Assembly: GCF_029478095.1 (NCBI RefSeq)
Contig: NZ_JAKOAV010000018.1
Span: forward strand, 17,296-81,295
Origin: Pelotomaculum isophthalicicum JI
GTDB lineage: Bacteria; Bacillota; Desulfotomaculia; Desulfotomaculales; Pelotomaculaceae
Direction of reading: 5' to 3'
Length of the DNA: 64,000 nucleotides
Part shown: in pieces, positions 37,190-46,998 of the stretch
Numbering within the stretch: the stretch's first letter is position 1
Layout of the letters: the number at the start of each line of letters is the position of its first letter
Notes under the pieces: generated by a model
Databases searched by the model: none
What the model saw: only the letters and a program-made list of their open reading frames with translations
What the model was told of the DNA's origin: nothing
Made by a program: the position numbers and the translations under genes

Positions 37190-37649
37190 ACGACTTTACT
37201 CCTCCTTTCAAATCCATTTTTTCTTGTTGCTTATAATACGGACTTAGATGCAAAAAACATACTGGTGGAAAAACCAATGTGTCTTTAAATAATTCTTTGA
37301 CGAATTGATCAATGCTAGTATGTTATCGGTTTTTTCTCTTTATGAAACAGTTATTTAGCATACCTTCTTTTAACCTTGTCTTAGTATCCATCGGCCTTAG
37401 CATTAACCTAAAATTAACGTGCATAGAGTCAGCGCGACCCTTTTGTCTAAATTATTTTTAAAGGTACTAACCTAACCTTTTCCAACAAGGCCTTTTTAAA
37501 TTTTTCTAACTTTTGCAACTAGTCCAAATATTTTATATTATTTATAACATGATTGGCTTTTTGTGTCAATACTATGATTCAAAGAGAAAGAATGTAAATT
37601 CTCTTTTAACTTAGAGTGTATTTAACTAAATCGTCAAAACTGCCGAAGT

Positions 37650-38594
37650 TTATCTGATAACAACATCTTTGCCTTTATCCATCATTAATTTCTCCAGGAT
37701 CGCTTTCAGTTCATCAGGCAACGGCGCTTCAAATTCCAGGTGTGACCCGGTGCGCGGATGCTTAAAGCCAAGCACCGCGGCGTGGAGAAATTGCCCGTCC
37801 AGGCCGAAATGAGGCCGGGCGGGACCGTACTTGGGGTCACCCACAACCGGATGGCCGATATAAGCCAGGTGCACCCTGATCTGGTGGGTACGCCCGGTTT
37901 CCAGCTTGAGCCTGAGATAGGTATAGCCGGCAAAGCGGTCAAGCACACGATAACGCGTAACCGCCTGTTTTGAGTTCCTGTCAAGCACGGCCATCTTCTG
38001 CCTGTTCCTGGGGTCGCGCCCGATTGGGGCATCAATCATACCAGACTCCTCGTTGATCCGCCCATGTGCCAACGCCAGATACCGGCGTTTGACCAGCCTG
38101 TCCTTTAATTGCCCGGCCAGATTGTTATGCGCGGCGTCATTTTTTGCAGCCATAATTAGTCCGGAGGTGTCTTTATCAAGCCGGTGCACGATGCCGGGCC
38201 GCATCACGCCGTTAATCCCCGATAAATCACGGCAGTGATAAAGAAGAGCGTTTACCAGCGTGCCTGTGTAATTGCCCGCGGCCGGGTGCACCACCATCCC
38301 GCGCGGCTTGTTTACCACGATGATGTCGCTGTCCTCGTAATATATGTCCAGTGGTATGGGTTCCGGGTTTACCTCCAGGTCATCCGGAGGGGGAATATTC
38401 AATGATACCAGGTCGCCTGTCTTCACCTTGCAACTCGCCCGCGCCGCTATTTCACCGTTGACCATGACCATGCCGTCCGTTATCAACTTTTGGGTAAAAG
38501 AACGGCTTAACTCTGCCGCGGCACCGGCCAGGAAAACATCCAGGCGCTTGCCGTCACCCGACATGTCCACCTCGAAGCAACTAAATCCCGGCAT
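37650..38594 (-). CDS. rluD: RluD-type 23S rRNA pseudouridine synthase
   Basis: This protein of about 314 residues has an N-terminal S4 RNA-binding domain (KRLDVFLAGAAAELSRSFTQKLITDGMVMVNG) and an RluA-family catalytic domain with HRLDKDTSGLIMAAK, whose aspartate is the nucleophile. The ATG at 38594 overlaps the lspA stop (TGATG), implying coupled translation; a longer frame up to 38648 lies within lspA. Which rRNA site it modifies cannot be read from sequence. Confidence 0.9.
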   Translation of the reverse strand: MPGFSCFEVDMSGDGKRLDVFLAGAAAELSRSFTQKLITDGMVMVNGEIAARASCKVKTGDLVSLNIPPPDDLEVNPEPIPLDIYYEDSDIIVVNKPRGMVVHPAAGNYTGTLVNALLYHCRDLSGINGVMRPGIVHRLDKDTSGLIMAAKNDAAHNNLAGQLKDRLVKRRYLALAHGRINEESGMIDAPIGRDPRNRQKMAVLDRNSKQAVTRYRVLDRFAGYTYLRLKLETGRTHQIRVHLAYIGHPVVGDPKYGPARPHFGLDGQFLHAAVLGFKHPRTGSHLEFEAPLPDELKAILEKLMMDKGKDVVIR

Positions 38595-39064
38595 CAAATT
38601 CCTCTTTCCTTTTTTGGTCTCTGATCGTTGCCATTGAGCAAATCCCAAACCAGGAGGCAGGCTCCCGTGACAATAGCCATATCTGCCAGATTAAAGACCG
38701 GCCACATACGAAAGTCCAGGAAATCCACCACGAAACCATACCTCAAACGGTCCACCAGGTTACCCAACGCGCCTCCTACAATTAATCCCAAACCATAACG
38801 CAATAAGTACCGCTCCATGGGCAGCTTTTTATACCCGAATAACACTCCCGCCGTCAGGATGACCGTAACCGCAACAAATAATGATGTCTGGTAGGCCAGC
38901 AATCCAAACGCGGCCCCCGGATTAAGTATGTAGGTAAGATTAAAAACATGCGGTACTAACGTGATCGACTCCCCATGGTACATCAACATCTGTACCATGG
39001 CTTTAGAAACCTGGTCCAGTAAAAGAGTCAAAATTATAACAACAAAAAACATAAACATCACCAT
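38594..39064 (-). CDS. lspA: Lipoprotein signal peptidase LspA
   Basis: This membrane aspartic protease of about 156 residues cleaves lipoprotein signals. It has four hydrophobic segments and the two catalytic aspartate regions GNLVDRLRYGFVVDFLDF and FNLADMAI. The NPGAAFG motif is also present. I chose the ATG at 39064 (MVMFMFFV) over the longer frame beginning at 39106, whose extra residues do not match the family. Substrates here would include SaoX, SaoB and SaoC. Confidence 0.88.
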   Translation of the reverse strand: MVMFMFFVVIILTLLLDQVSKAMVQMLMYHGESITLVPHVFNLTYILNPGAAFGLLAYQTSLFVAVTVILTAGVLFGYKKLPMERYLLRYGLGLIVGGALGNLVDRLRYGFVVDFLDFRMWPVFNLADMAIVTGACLLVWDLLNGNDQRPKKERGI

Positions 39065-39369
39065 ACATATAATATTATCACAAATAGCTATGGATATTAT
39101 TAACAATAAATTTTAATAATAATATCTGTTTTTGGGGAAAAAATATTTTTACAAGGACCCGTAATGGCCGGGCCAGTTGTAAAGGATTTAGGATCAGGTC
39201 ATAGCGCCTGGTATTAAAGGCCTTAACAAACCGGTAGATCTCAAAAGCTTTGCTTTTAATCAAAGTTGATAATCGCAGTATGCTATTTCTATCTGCCGGT
39301 TAGCAAAATTATTATGAATATCAGAAATTCATGATAATAAGCAAATGGGCACTGCGGGTTCTTAACATA

Positions 39370-39398
39370 GAAACCTTCCTCTTGGTGAGGAAGGTTTC
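39370..39398 (+). terminator. Perfect hairpin with T-run, plus-strand orientation
   Basis: GAAACCTTCCTC (39370-39381) pairs perfectly with GAGGAAGGTTTC (39387-39398), a 12-base-pair stem with a five-base loop, followed by TTATTTTTATT on the plus strand. No plus-strand gene precedes it, so its role is unclear. The rest of the gap 39065-39434 holds nothing I recognise. Confidence 0.5.
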
Positions 39399-39420
39399 TT
39401 ATTTTTATTACTGTTATCTC

Positions 39421-39457
39421 ATTCTGACTCCTGGCTACAGACTACTGACTACTGAAT
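39421..39457. repeat. Dispersed GTCAGTAGTCAG-type repeat, copy 1
   Basis: TCTGACTCCTGGCTACAGAC and two ACTACTG units overlap the 3' end of ileS and encode its last residues and stop codon. Confidence 0.75.
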
Positions 39458-42242
39458 CATTTGACTTTACAACTTCCGCACACCGCGGGCAGATAGTCGG
39501 ATGGTCAGCATCCTCCCCTACGCCTTCGTGGTACATCCAGCATCGTTCGCATTTTTGTCCGCCGGCCGGCTGGATGGAAATCGCCAACTCAGGCAGGTTT
39601 TCCGGACGCTTGGCATTTTCCGGCGCTTCGTTCAAGCGGTTTAGGGCAACCCCTGAAACGATGAAAATAATAGGCAGTTCAAGCAACTCAGGCTCCAGGA
39701 AGCTAAAAAGCTCATCATCCGCATACAGGTTGACGGACGCTTCCAATGAGTTCCCGATCACTTTATCACGCCTGGCCACTTCCAGTGCTTTTGTCACCTC
39801 GCCCCGTACCGCCAGGAGGCGTTCCCACTTCTGATCCAAATCGTCGTCCATATATTCTTCCTTAACTTCCGGCATGTCTGTAAGCTGGACACTGACAGCG
39901 CCACCCTTGTCACCGGGCACATAACGCCAGATCTCCTCCGAAGTGAAAGCCAGCACCGGAACAAGCAGGCGCACCAGGACAGTTAAGATTTCATATAAAA
40001 CAGTCTGAGCCGCGCGACGCTCCGCCGAACCGGCTGGCGCCGTATATAACCGGTCCTTGATCATATCCAGGTAAAGGGCGCTCATGTCGACAGCGCAGAA
40101 ACCGTGGATAGCGTGGTGAACCACATGGTACTCGTAATTCTGATAACCGGCTATAACCCGCCGGATCAGCTTTTGCAGTTTCAACAACGCCCAGCGGTCA
40201 ATTTCCGGCAGCTGTTCGTATTTTACCGTATCCTTGGCCGGGTCAAAGTCATACAAGTTCCCCAGAAGGAAGCGGCAAGTGTTCCTCATTTTCCGGTAAG
40301 CTTCGGTTATTTGCTTCAAGATGTTCGGTGAAGCCGCCAGGTCGCTTCGGTAATCGGCTGAACTTACCCACAAGCGTAATATATCGGCCCCCATTTGTTT
40401 AATGACTTTCAGCGGGTCAACCACGTTGCCAAGGGATTTGGACTGCTTTCGCCCCTGTTCGTCAACCACAAAACCGTGCGTCAGCACCGCCCGGTAAGGC
40501 GGCTGACCGGTGACGGCCACAGAAGTGGAAAGAGAAGAGTTAAACCAGCCGCGGTGCTGGTCGCTGCCTTCCAGGTAAAGATCCGCCGGCCAGCACAGAT
40601 CCGGCCAGACGGACTGTTCGTCAAGCACGCCCATGTGACTGGTGCCGGAGTCAAACCAGACGTCCATAATGTCAGTTTCCTTGGTAAAGTCCGTTGAACC
40701 GCACTGCGCGCATTTCGTGCCCGGCGGCAGCAGGTCCCCGGCCTCCCGGGCAAACCAGATGTCAGAACCATGTTCCCGGAAAAGCGCCTGGAGGTGGCTG
40801 ATGGTTTCGTCGTTAATCAAATCTTTACCGCAGCTATTACAATAAAAAATCGGAATCGGCACTCCCCAGGTGCGCTGGCGTGAAATACACCAGTCGCTCC
40901 TATTGGCTACCATATTGTAGATCCGTTCTTCACCCCACTCGGGAATCCAGCGCACCTTCCGGATATCGGCGAGCGCTTCCTGGCGAAAGCCGTCAATTGA
41001 AGCGAACCATTGCTCGGTGGCGCGGAAAAGCACCGGCTTTTTACAGCGCCAGCAATGCGGGTAGGAGTGCCGGAAGGTGGCATATTTCAGCAAATGACCG
41101 CGCCGCTCCAGTTCTTCCAGCACGGCTTTGTTGCCGTCAAGGTAGAACTGCCCGGCGAAAATGCCGGCTTCATCAGTAAAATGTCCTTTGCCGTCGACGG
41201 GCGACAACACAGGCAGGTTGTATTGCTTGCCAACTTCATAGTCTTCCATGCCGTGGCCGGGAGCGATGTGGACACAGCCCGTACCCTGCTCCAGAGTAAC
41301 AAGATCGCCCAGAATCAACAGTGAAGTTCTGTCTACGAAAGGGTGGGCGCATTCCACTCTTTCCAAATCCGAGCCCTTGAATTCTTTCACTACACCGGCA
41401 TTCTCCGCGCCGATGATTTCCAGGAAACTATCCTTTAATTCTTTCGCCACCACATATTTATCTTCGTTCACCTTGACCATTACGTACTCAAAGTCAGGGT
41501 GGAGACATATCGCCACATTAGCCGGCAGGGTCCAGGGGGTAGTGGTCCAGATCACCACATAAGTATTCTCTTCCGGTAAAACACCTTTGCCGTCTTTTAC
41601 AGGAAATCTTACATAGATGGAAGCTGACTCATCGTCGCCGTACTCCACCTCAGCTTCTGCCAGAGCGGTTTCACAGGCGGCGCACCAGTATACCGGCTTT
41701 AATCCTTTATAAATATATCCTTTTTTAGCCATTTCCCCGAAAACACCGATCTGGCGGGCTTCAAAGTTTGGCATCAGAGTAAGGTAAGGTTTGTCCCATT
41801 CGCCGCGCACTCCCAGCCTGATAAACTCATCCCGCTGGATATCTACAAACTTCAAGGCAAAATCTTTACACTTCTTTCTAAACTCCACAGAATCGATATT
41901 GTGACGTTTCAGACCGAAAGCCTTGATAGCCTCCTGTTCGATTGGCAGGCCGTGAGTATCCCAGCCGGGTACAAATGGAGCGTCATGCCCGGTCATGGAA
42001 TGGAACTTTACCACGATATCCTTCAGCACTTTATTGAGGACGTGGCCGAGGTGAATGTGTCCGTTGGCGTATGGCGGGCCGTCATGCAGGATAAACTTCG
42101 GCCGGCCGCTGTTTTTTTTCTGAACCTGATGATAGATATCGATCTCATCCCAAAACTTTAAAAACTCCAGTTCCCTTTCAGCCAGGTTAGCCCGCATCGG
42201 AAAGTCGGTCTTGGGTAGATTTAAGGTCTTGCTGTAGTCCAT
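39435..42242 (-). CDS. ileS: Isoleucyl-tRNA synthetase
   Basis: This 935-residue class I synthetase has the HIGH motif in PPYANGHIHLGHVL, the editing domain, KMSKS as KQSKS in EQGRKQSKSLGNVV, and C-terminal zinc cysteines (CERCWMYH and CPRCAEVV). It is controlled by the T-box leader upstream. The last eight codons (NDSVVSSL and stop) lie inside a dispersed GTCAGTAGTCAG-type repeat, so the native C-terminus was altered by the repeat. Confidence 0.96.
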   Translation of the reverse strand: MDYSKTLNLPKTDFPMRANLAERELEFLKFWDEIDIYHQVQKKNSGRPKFILHDGPPYANGHIHLGHVLNKVLKDIVVKFHSMTGHDAPFVPGWDTHGLPIEQEAIKAFGLKRHNIDSVEFRKKCKDFALKFVDIQRDEFIRLGVRGEWDKPYLTLMPNFEARQIGVFGEMAKKGYIYKGLKPVYWCAACETALAEAEVEYGDDESASIYVRFPVKDGKGVLPEENTYVVIWTTTPWTLPANVAICLHPDFEYVMVKVNEDKYVVAKELKDSFLEIIGAENAGVVKEFKGSDLERVECAHPFVDRTSLLILGDLVTLEQGTGCVHIAPGHGMEDYEVGKQYNLPVLSPVDGKGHFTDEAGIFAGQFYLDGNKAVLEELERRGHLLKYATFRHSYPHCWRCKKPVLFRATEQWFASIDGFRQEALADIRKVRWIPEWGEERIYNMVANRSDWCISRQRTWGVPIPIFYCNSCGKDLINDETISHLQALFREHGSDIWFAREAGDLLPPGTKCAQCGSTDFTKETDIMDVWFDSGTSHMGVLDEQSVWPDLCWPADLYLEGSDQHRGWFNSSLSTSVAVTGQPPYRAVLTHGFVVDEQGRKQSKSLGNVVDPLKVIKQMGADILRLWVSSADYRSDLAASPNILKQITEAYRKMRNTCRFLLGNLYDFDPAKDTVKYEQLPEIDRWALLKLQKLIRRVIAGYQNYEYHVVHHAIHGFCAVDMSALYLDMIKDRLYTAPAGSAERRAAQTVLYEILTVLVRLLVPVLAFTSEEIWRYVPGDKGGAVSVQLTDMPEVKEEYMDDDLDQKWERLLAVRGEVTKALEVARRDKVIGNSLEASVNLYADDELFSFLEPELLELPIIFIVSGVALNRLNEAPENAKRPENLPELAISIQPAGGQKCERCWMYHEGVGEDADHPTICPRCAEVVKSNDSVVSSL

Positions 42243-42309
42243 TTTTCACACCTCTCTAATATTCAACATGAGACTCATTAACAAAAGCAAATGCATCTTC
42301 TTCTAAAAC

Positions 42310-42560
42310 ATCAAAAACCCGCCCCCAAAGGGACGGGTTGTTATACCCGCGGTACCACCCTACTACCAACCTGCTCCAACGCTTCAAAAGCGTAAACCGG
42401 CCGGCTACCTTCACCGCCATCTAACGGTGGCGAACCGTCCGCGCTTAATCCCTTGTTCCATCGTGGTTTCAGCCGGCGCCTCCCGGGTGATTTTCAACGG
42501 CCGCCCGTGCCCGGCTCCCACCTGACCCAGGCTCTCTTAACGGATATCTGCCGCTTACTC
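42310..42560 (-). promoter_or_regulatory. T-box leader of ileS
   Basis: Reading the minus strand, stem I carries AGTA and the isoleucine specifier ATC (42491-42489, in GAAAATCACC). The T-box core AGGGTGGTACCGCGG lies at about 42357-42343, and a GC-rich terminator (AACCCGTCCCTTTGGGGGCGGGTTTTT, 42341-42313) follows just before ileS. Uncharged tRNA-Ile binding would let transcription continue. The AT-rich stretch from 42561 to 42870 should hold the divergent promoters of ileS and the chemotaxis gene. Confidence 0.92.
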
Positions 42561-42870
42561 TTCCCGTTCACAGGAAATATTGATATTCCAACACGAAATA
42601 TTATATAGAAAAGCGCCTGAGCAGTCAACTTCCTTTTCACAAACTGCCTGGTATCGCGAAAGCTTCCCATCAATATGTACTCAACAAACCGTAGCGCCGC
42701 ATAGCGTTCAACTATACTCTGATTTCGAGTTATATTCCTACCGGAGACGCGTACAAAAGTATATGGAAGGCACATTATAACAACGGTATTTTTTTCTTGA
42801 CTTGCAATGCAAGTTGCCCTAATATAAAACAAGTTGAAAAAATAGAAATAATTTTAACAATAACGAAGGG

Positions 42871-44742
42871 GTGACTGCTTTGTTCAACAGTGTCAAATCA
42901 AAGATTCTAGCTTTACTGCTATTGGCAGTGGTAACGCTGGTTGTCACCAATGTTATTGCCCTGGTTACCGCCAGAAATAACCAGGCGGCTCAATTGCAGG
43001 AAAGTCTGGAAAGCAGTACGGTAACGGACAGCAAAATGATCAATGATATCCTCCAGCAGCATGTTGATAAGCTACTCGCATTGGCAAGCTCACCCACTAT
43101 TTTAGGGAATGACTGGGAAGTCGCAAAACAATATCTGTTAGATGAAGGAAGACGCTTGCTAAAAGAAGACAGTAATTTATTCAGTATGATTTCGATGTCC
43201 GATTTAAACGGCACGTCGTTTATCGCGGATGGCAGCAGTGTGTCAATAACCGAACGTGATTATTACCAGGCGATAACCGGCGGAAAAGATTTGTTTTTTT
43301 CATCGCCAAAGATTGGCAAAAACGACGGTAAGCTGTCAGTGTCTGTAGCGGTTCCTGTTAAAAAGGACGGCAGGCTGTTCCGCGTCCTTTTTGGCGTGAT
43401 GGATCTGGATAAGCTTTCCAAAGAGGTTGTATTGATGAAGCACGGAAATAACGGGCGGGCCTTCATGATTGACGCCAATTGCGTATGCATCGCTCACCCG
43501 AACAAGGACCTGCTGAACCAGGATTTGTCCAAGGAAAGCAGTGCCGTGTCGGCGCAAATGGCTGAAATAATCCGTGGAATGCCGGTTACAAAAGCAGGGA
43601 ACGCGGAGTATTCTTTCATGGGAGTTGGCTCGATCCTTTATTACCAGCAAGTACCTATCACCAACTGGTTCCTGGCCGTCGTCGCGGACCGTCATGAAGT
43701 ATTTGGCACTATTGACGCCCTGACCAGAAACATTACTATTATCATTGTGATCACTTCCCTGTTGTTGTTGGCGTTAGGCTGGTTTATGACCGAAAAGACA
43801 ATCCGGCCGATCAACGACCTGGTAGCAGCCACTAACAGGCTGGCACAGGGAGATCTGAACACGGAGGTAGCGGTTGACACTAATGATGAAATCGGCCATC
43901 TAGCCGGATCTTTTGAAGGAATGCGCAAGGATTTAAAAGAAGTCCTCGGCAAAACCGCCCAAGCCAGCAATCAGGTATCCAACACCGCTAAAACGTTGGC
44001 TTTCCAGGCTGATCAAACTGCCGCCGCAGCTACGACAAACGCCAGCACAGTTGGCGAAATTTCCGCCACGGTGGAAAATGTGGTTGAAAACATTAAAGAA
44101 GTTTCCGAGCAGGCTGATGAAGCCAGCCGCCAGGCAGGCCAGGGTCAGCAGAGCATCGATACGGTGATTAGCGCCATGCAGGAAATGAAACAATCCGCGA
44201 ACGAAATGTCAACCTCTATGAGCACGTTGAACCAGGCTGTGGGCAACGTGGGACAATTTGTGGAAACTATCAACGCGATTGCCGGACAAACCAATTTACT
44301 GGCGCTAAACGCAGCCATCGAAGCGGCAAGAGCCGGGGAAGCGGGCATGGGTTTCGCTGTCGTCGCGGATGAAGTGCGCAAACTGGCCGAAAGTTCCGCC
44401 CAATCAGCGGGAGAAATAAGCCGGATCATCAGCGAGGTGCAGCAACAATCGAAGCGAGCCGCCGCTGACATGGAAAAGAGCAAAGAGAATGTGGAACGCG
44501 GCGATCAGGTAGTGAAAGAAGTCAGTCAAACGTTGGTCTCAGTAATCAGGCTGGTGCAAGATTTTAATTTGAAAGCGCAGGATGTGGCTGCTGCCGCCGG
44601 GCAGGTGAGCAGAGCGATACAGGATGTGGCCGCTACCACCGAAGAACAAACAGCGGCAATGGAAGAGGTCTCAGCCGCAGCCGCCGAGTTGAACAACATC
44701 GCGGCGGAAATGGAAGAAGCGATGAAAAAATTCAACAGGTAG
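42871..44742 (+). CDS. Methyl-accepting chemotaxis protein
   Basis: This 623-residue receptor has a membrane segment near 10-30, an extracellular dCache-type sensor domain, a second membrane helix near 285-305 and a HAMP domain ([21 protein letters not shown]). The signalling domain has the hairpin tip [26 protein letters not shown]. It should bind CheA/CheW. The GTG at 42871 follows GAAGGGG. The ligand cannot be read. Confidence 0.94.
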   Translation: MTALFNSVKSKILALLLLAVVTLVVTNVIALVTARNNQAAQLQESLESSTVTDSKMINDILQQHVDKLLALASSPTILGNDWEVAKQYLLDEGRRLLKEDSNLFSMISMSDLNGTSFIADGSSVSITERDYYQAITGGKDLFFSSPKIGKNDGKLSVSVAVPVKKDGRLFRVLFGVMDLDKLSKEVVLMKHGNNGRAFMIDANCVCIAHPNKDLLNQDLSKESSAVSAQMAEIIRGMPVTKAGNAEYSFMGVGSILYYQQVPITNWFLAVVADRHEVFGTIDALTRNITIIIVITSLLLLALGWFMTEKTIRPINDLVAATNRLAQGDLNTEVAVDTNDEIGHLAGSFEGMRKDLKEVLGKTAQASNQVSNTAKTLAFQADQTAAAATTNASTVGEISATVENVVENIKEVSEQADEASRQAGQGQQSIDTVISAMQEMKQSANEMSTSMSTLNQAVGNVGQFVETINAIAGQTNLLALNAAIEAARAGEAGMGFAVVADEVRKLAESSAQSAGEISRIISEVQQQSKRAAADMEKSKENVERGDQVVKEVSQTLVSVIRLVQDFNLKAQDVAAAAGQVSRAIQDVAATTEEQTAAMEEVSAAAAELNNIAAEMEEAMKKFNR

Positions 44743-44760
44743 CAAATCTAACAAATCAGC

Positions 44761-44786
44761 GCCGGTGTTTCACGCCGGCTTTTTCA
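44761..44786 (+). terminator. Terminator after the chemotaxis gene
   Basis: GCCGG (44761-44765) pairs with CCGGC (44775-44779) around a nine-base loop, and TTTTTCATTTT follows the stem on the plus strand. Confidence 0.55.
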
Positions 44787-44844
44787 TTTTCATGAAATTA
44801 TGAATGGGGCCGAACATGAGCCGCGTTATATGTCCAAAGGTCAC

Positions 44845-45138
44845 TTAATCTTGCGGCGCAAAAGTGTTTAGCGCTTTCTCGGCGCTTATGCCAAGGACTT
44901 TGATTGTTTTATTGCGCCCGGTTGAACCGGACAGGATCTCCACATGAGAACGGGGGACAGATAACAGCTTGGCTAAAAAGGTCCGGCAGGCCTCGTTCGC
45001 CTCCCCTTCCACCGGAGGCGCGGTCAGACGGAGCTTGACAGCATCCTCAAACAGTCCGGCCACCCCGTTTCCAGAGGCCCTAGGCTGCACCCTCACCTTA
45101 AAGATAACACCATCTTTTTCTTCCCTTATATAAAGCAA
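44845..45138 (-). CDS. DUF167 / YggU-family protein
   Basis: This 97-residue protein of the UPF0235 family has KVRVQPRASGNGVAG, LRLTAPPVEGEANEACRTFLAKLL and VEILSGSTGRNKTIKV, the full family pattern. Its function is unknown in all organisms. It stands near the division and YggT/SepF genes, a common neighbourhood for this family. Confidence 0.88.
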   Translation of the reverse strand: MLYIREEKDGVIFKVRVQPRASGNGVAGLFEDAVKLRLTAPPVEGEANEACRTFLAKLLSVPRSHVEILSGSTGRNKTIKVLGISAEKALNTFAPQD

Positions 45139-45164
45139 ATCAACATCACTACCTTGCTACAAAT

Positions 45165-45318
45165 TCAAGTATTCAGAATTCAGGAGTCAGAATTCAGAAT
45201 ATTTCAAAACAATACACCCTATTCTCTCCTACTGACTCTCCTGAAATCTTGTAATCTTGCAATCTTTTATCTTGTAATCTTGACTACTGGCTACTGAATA
45301 CTGACTACTGACTACTGA
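45165..45318. repeat. Dispersed GTCAGTAGTCAG-type repeat block, copy 2
   Basis: It contains AATTCAGGAGTCAGAATTCA, two GTAATCTTG-type units and several ACTACTGACTACTG units. Its first half matches the block at 49851-49942 nearly base for base. Its end supplies the last codons (ISSQ and stop) of the NUDIX gene. Confidence 0.8.
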
Positions 45319-45943
45319 TGATCATATTTTCCCGGCAAATATCAATAAAGCTATGCAAGATTCCGGCAGTCGCGCCCCAAATCAGCCTATTGCCATATTC
45401 ATAGAAATATACCGGTAACGTTCCCAGAACACGCCAGCCTTCCTTGTAATACGCGGGGAGCCTGTCAAAAGGAAAATCGGCTGCGTAGCGGGTACCCACA
45501 TCAATGCTGCTTTGAGCGGGTCGAGCCGACAAGAAGTACTTCACCGGCGCCAGAAAAACTTCCTGCACCTCATCCGGGCTGGGTACTATTTTAGCATTTC
45601 CGGCGATCCTTCCAACATAGGGATATATTAATGCCCCGACCGGGCTGATAAAATAATCCAAGGGTCCAATCAGTTCAATTTGTTCCCTTAAGACACCCAA
45701 TTCCTCCACAGTTTCACGGACTGCTGTATCTTGCGGGCGGCTCAGTTCACCACTCTCCACCATACCGCCCGGGAAGCATATTTCACCCGGTTGTCTTTTT
45801 AAGCTGCTGGAGCGGACTTCAAAGAGCACTTGCATTTCACCGTCAACTTCGATGATAGGTACTAATACCGCTGAAATGAAATATCCTCTCAAATTATGTA
45901 ATTTTGGTTGTCTGTTGTTTAGCAGTCTCTTGAGATTTTCCAA
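45305..45943 (-). CDS. NUDIX hydrolase, CoA pyrophosphatase type
   Basis: This 212-residue protein has an UPF0035-type motif (PGEICFPGGMVESGE) overlapping the Nudix box (GGMVESGELSRPQDTAVRETVEELGV); the RETVEELG glutamates bind metal. The family removes 3',5'-ADP from CoA or its derivatives. The final residues ISSQ are encoded by the dispersed repeat, so the C-terminus differs from relatives. Confidence 0.85.
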   Translation of the reverse strand: MENLKRLLNNRQPKLHNLRGYFISAVLVPIIEVDGEMQVLFEVRSSSLKRQPGEICFPGGMVESGELSRPQDTAVRETVEELGVLREQIELIGPLDYFISPVGALIYPYVGRIAGNAKIVPSPDEVQEVFLAPVKYFLSARPAQSSIDVGTRYAADFPFDRLPAYYKEGWRVLGTLPVYFYEYGNRLIWGATAGILHSFIDICRENMIISSQ

Positions 45944-46061
45944 TCTGTTTACTCCTTTTAATACCGGTGGCCCGTGGCCGGCATGCGCTAATGATAAACC
46001 TCCTTAACGGAGGCTCGCAATTAATGATCGCTATTAATATATTTTCAGCTACGGCAGTTTG

Positions 46062-46670
46062 TTACGCTGAAGCAAGGACGTTGTCACCGTCTTCCGTAGA
46101 TTCATCAAGAGCATCCAGCCTTACCTCTTTTATTTGGCTCTCCTCCTCACTGTCAAGGAATCTGGCCTGGGCTTCCAATAGGGCGCGGAACTGCATCCTG
46201 AATACCTGCGCCTGCCTTTCAAGCCGGCTATGTTCTTCTATGATTTGACTAACTTTTTCTTCCGCTTCAGATATCATCGCGGCGGCTTGCCGTTCGGCCT
46301 TTTCAATGATGGCGACTGCTTCCTGCTCGGCTTCCCGGTTTAACTGTTCCGCCTCAATCCGGGCACGATCCAGTGTCAATTGTGATTCTTTTTCGGTGTT
46401 TTGCCTTAACTCATCAGCATTTTTCTGGGCTAAAATCATGGTTTTCTTCAGAACTTCTTCAATCTCCCGGTAACGGGCCATATTCTGCTCAGCCTGGTCC
46501 AACCGTTCTTTTAGATCCAGATTTTCTTTATTTAATATCTCGTAGTCTTGCGTCACCCGATCTAAAAAAGAATCAACTTCTTCACTATTATAACCCCGTA
46601 AAGAATGGCGGAACTCTTTTTTTTGGATATCCAACGGTGTTAACATTATCGTTTTCACCTCAGTTGTCAT
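46062..46670 (-). CDS. divIVA: DivIVA-domain protein
   Basis: This 202-residue protein starts with the DivIVA membrane-curvature domain (LTPLDIQKKEFRHSLRGYNSEEVDSFLDRVTQDYE) followed by long coiled coil. It marks poles or septa in Gram-positive cells. It is the last gene of the minus-strand run with yggT, proC, sepF and yggS, a typical division-linked order in Firmicutes. The start is the ATG at 46670 or the later one in TIMLTPLDI. Confidence 0.9.
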   Translation of the reverse strand: MTTEVKTIMLTPLDIQKKEFRHSLRGYNSEEVDSFLDRVTQDYEILNKENLDLKERLDQAEQNMARYREIEEVLKKTMILAQKNADELRQNTEKESQLTLDRARIEAEQLNREAEQEAVAIIEKAERQAAAMISEAEEKVSQIIEEHSRLERQAQVFRMQFRALLEAQARFLDSEEESQIKEVRLDALDESTEDGDNVLASA

Positions 46671-46710
46671 TCTCTGATAATTTACCTTAATAGCTATTAC
46701 GCATATACGC

Positions 46711-46983
46711 TTACGTCAAAAGATAAAAATATAGGAGCACCCGGTGAACCAGCCATTGTAGTAATTGCAGCGCAATCAAAGCCACTATTGGAGAAAAATC
46801 CAGCGGCCCGAAAGGCGGGACAATTTTCCGGAAAAAACGCAGGTAGGGATCGGTAACCTCATAAATAAACCTGAATACCGGCTGATAAGGGTTATGCCGG
46901 ATCCACGAAAGAAATATCCGGATAATTATCAGATAAGAATATACTCTGAAGGCAACATCGATCGCGGTGTATAAAACACCCAT
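46711..46983 (-). CDS. YggT-family membrane protein
   Basis: This 90-residue protein has two hydrophobic segments and the family motif LSWIRHNPYQPVFRFIYEVTDPYLRFFRKIVPPFGPLDFSPIVA. It is found beside sepF and divIVA in many Firmicutes and is thought to act in envelope or division processes. Confidence 0.9.
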   Translation of the reverse strand: MGVLYTAIDVAFRVYSYLIIIRIFLSWIRHNPYQPVFRFIYEVTDPYLRFFRKIVPPFGPLDFSPIVALIALQLLQWLVHRVLLYFYLLT

Positions 46984-46998
46984 TTTGCCTCACCTACT

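Noticed and set aside
39078..39263. 61-residue minus-strand frame upstream of lspA
   Set aside because: It overlaps the lspA leader, lacks a ribosome site and matches nothing.
42494..42832. Minus-strand open frame of 112 residues upstream of ileS
   Set aside because: It overlaps the T-box leader and its protein has no family features.
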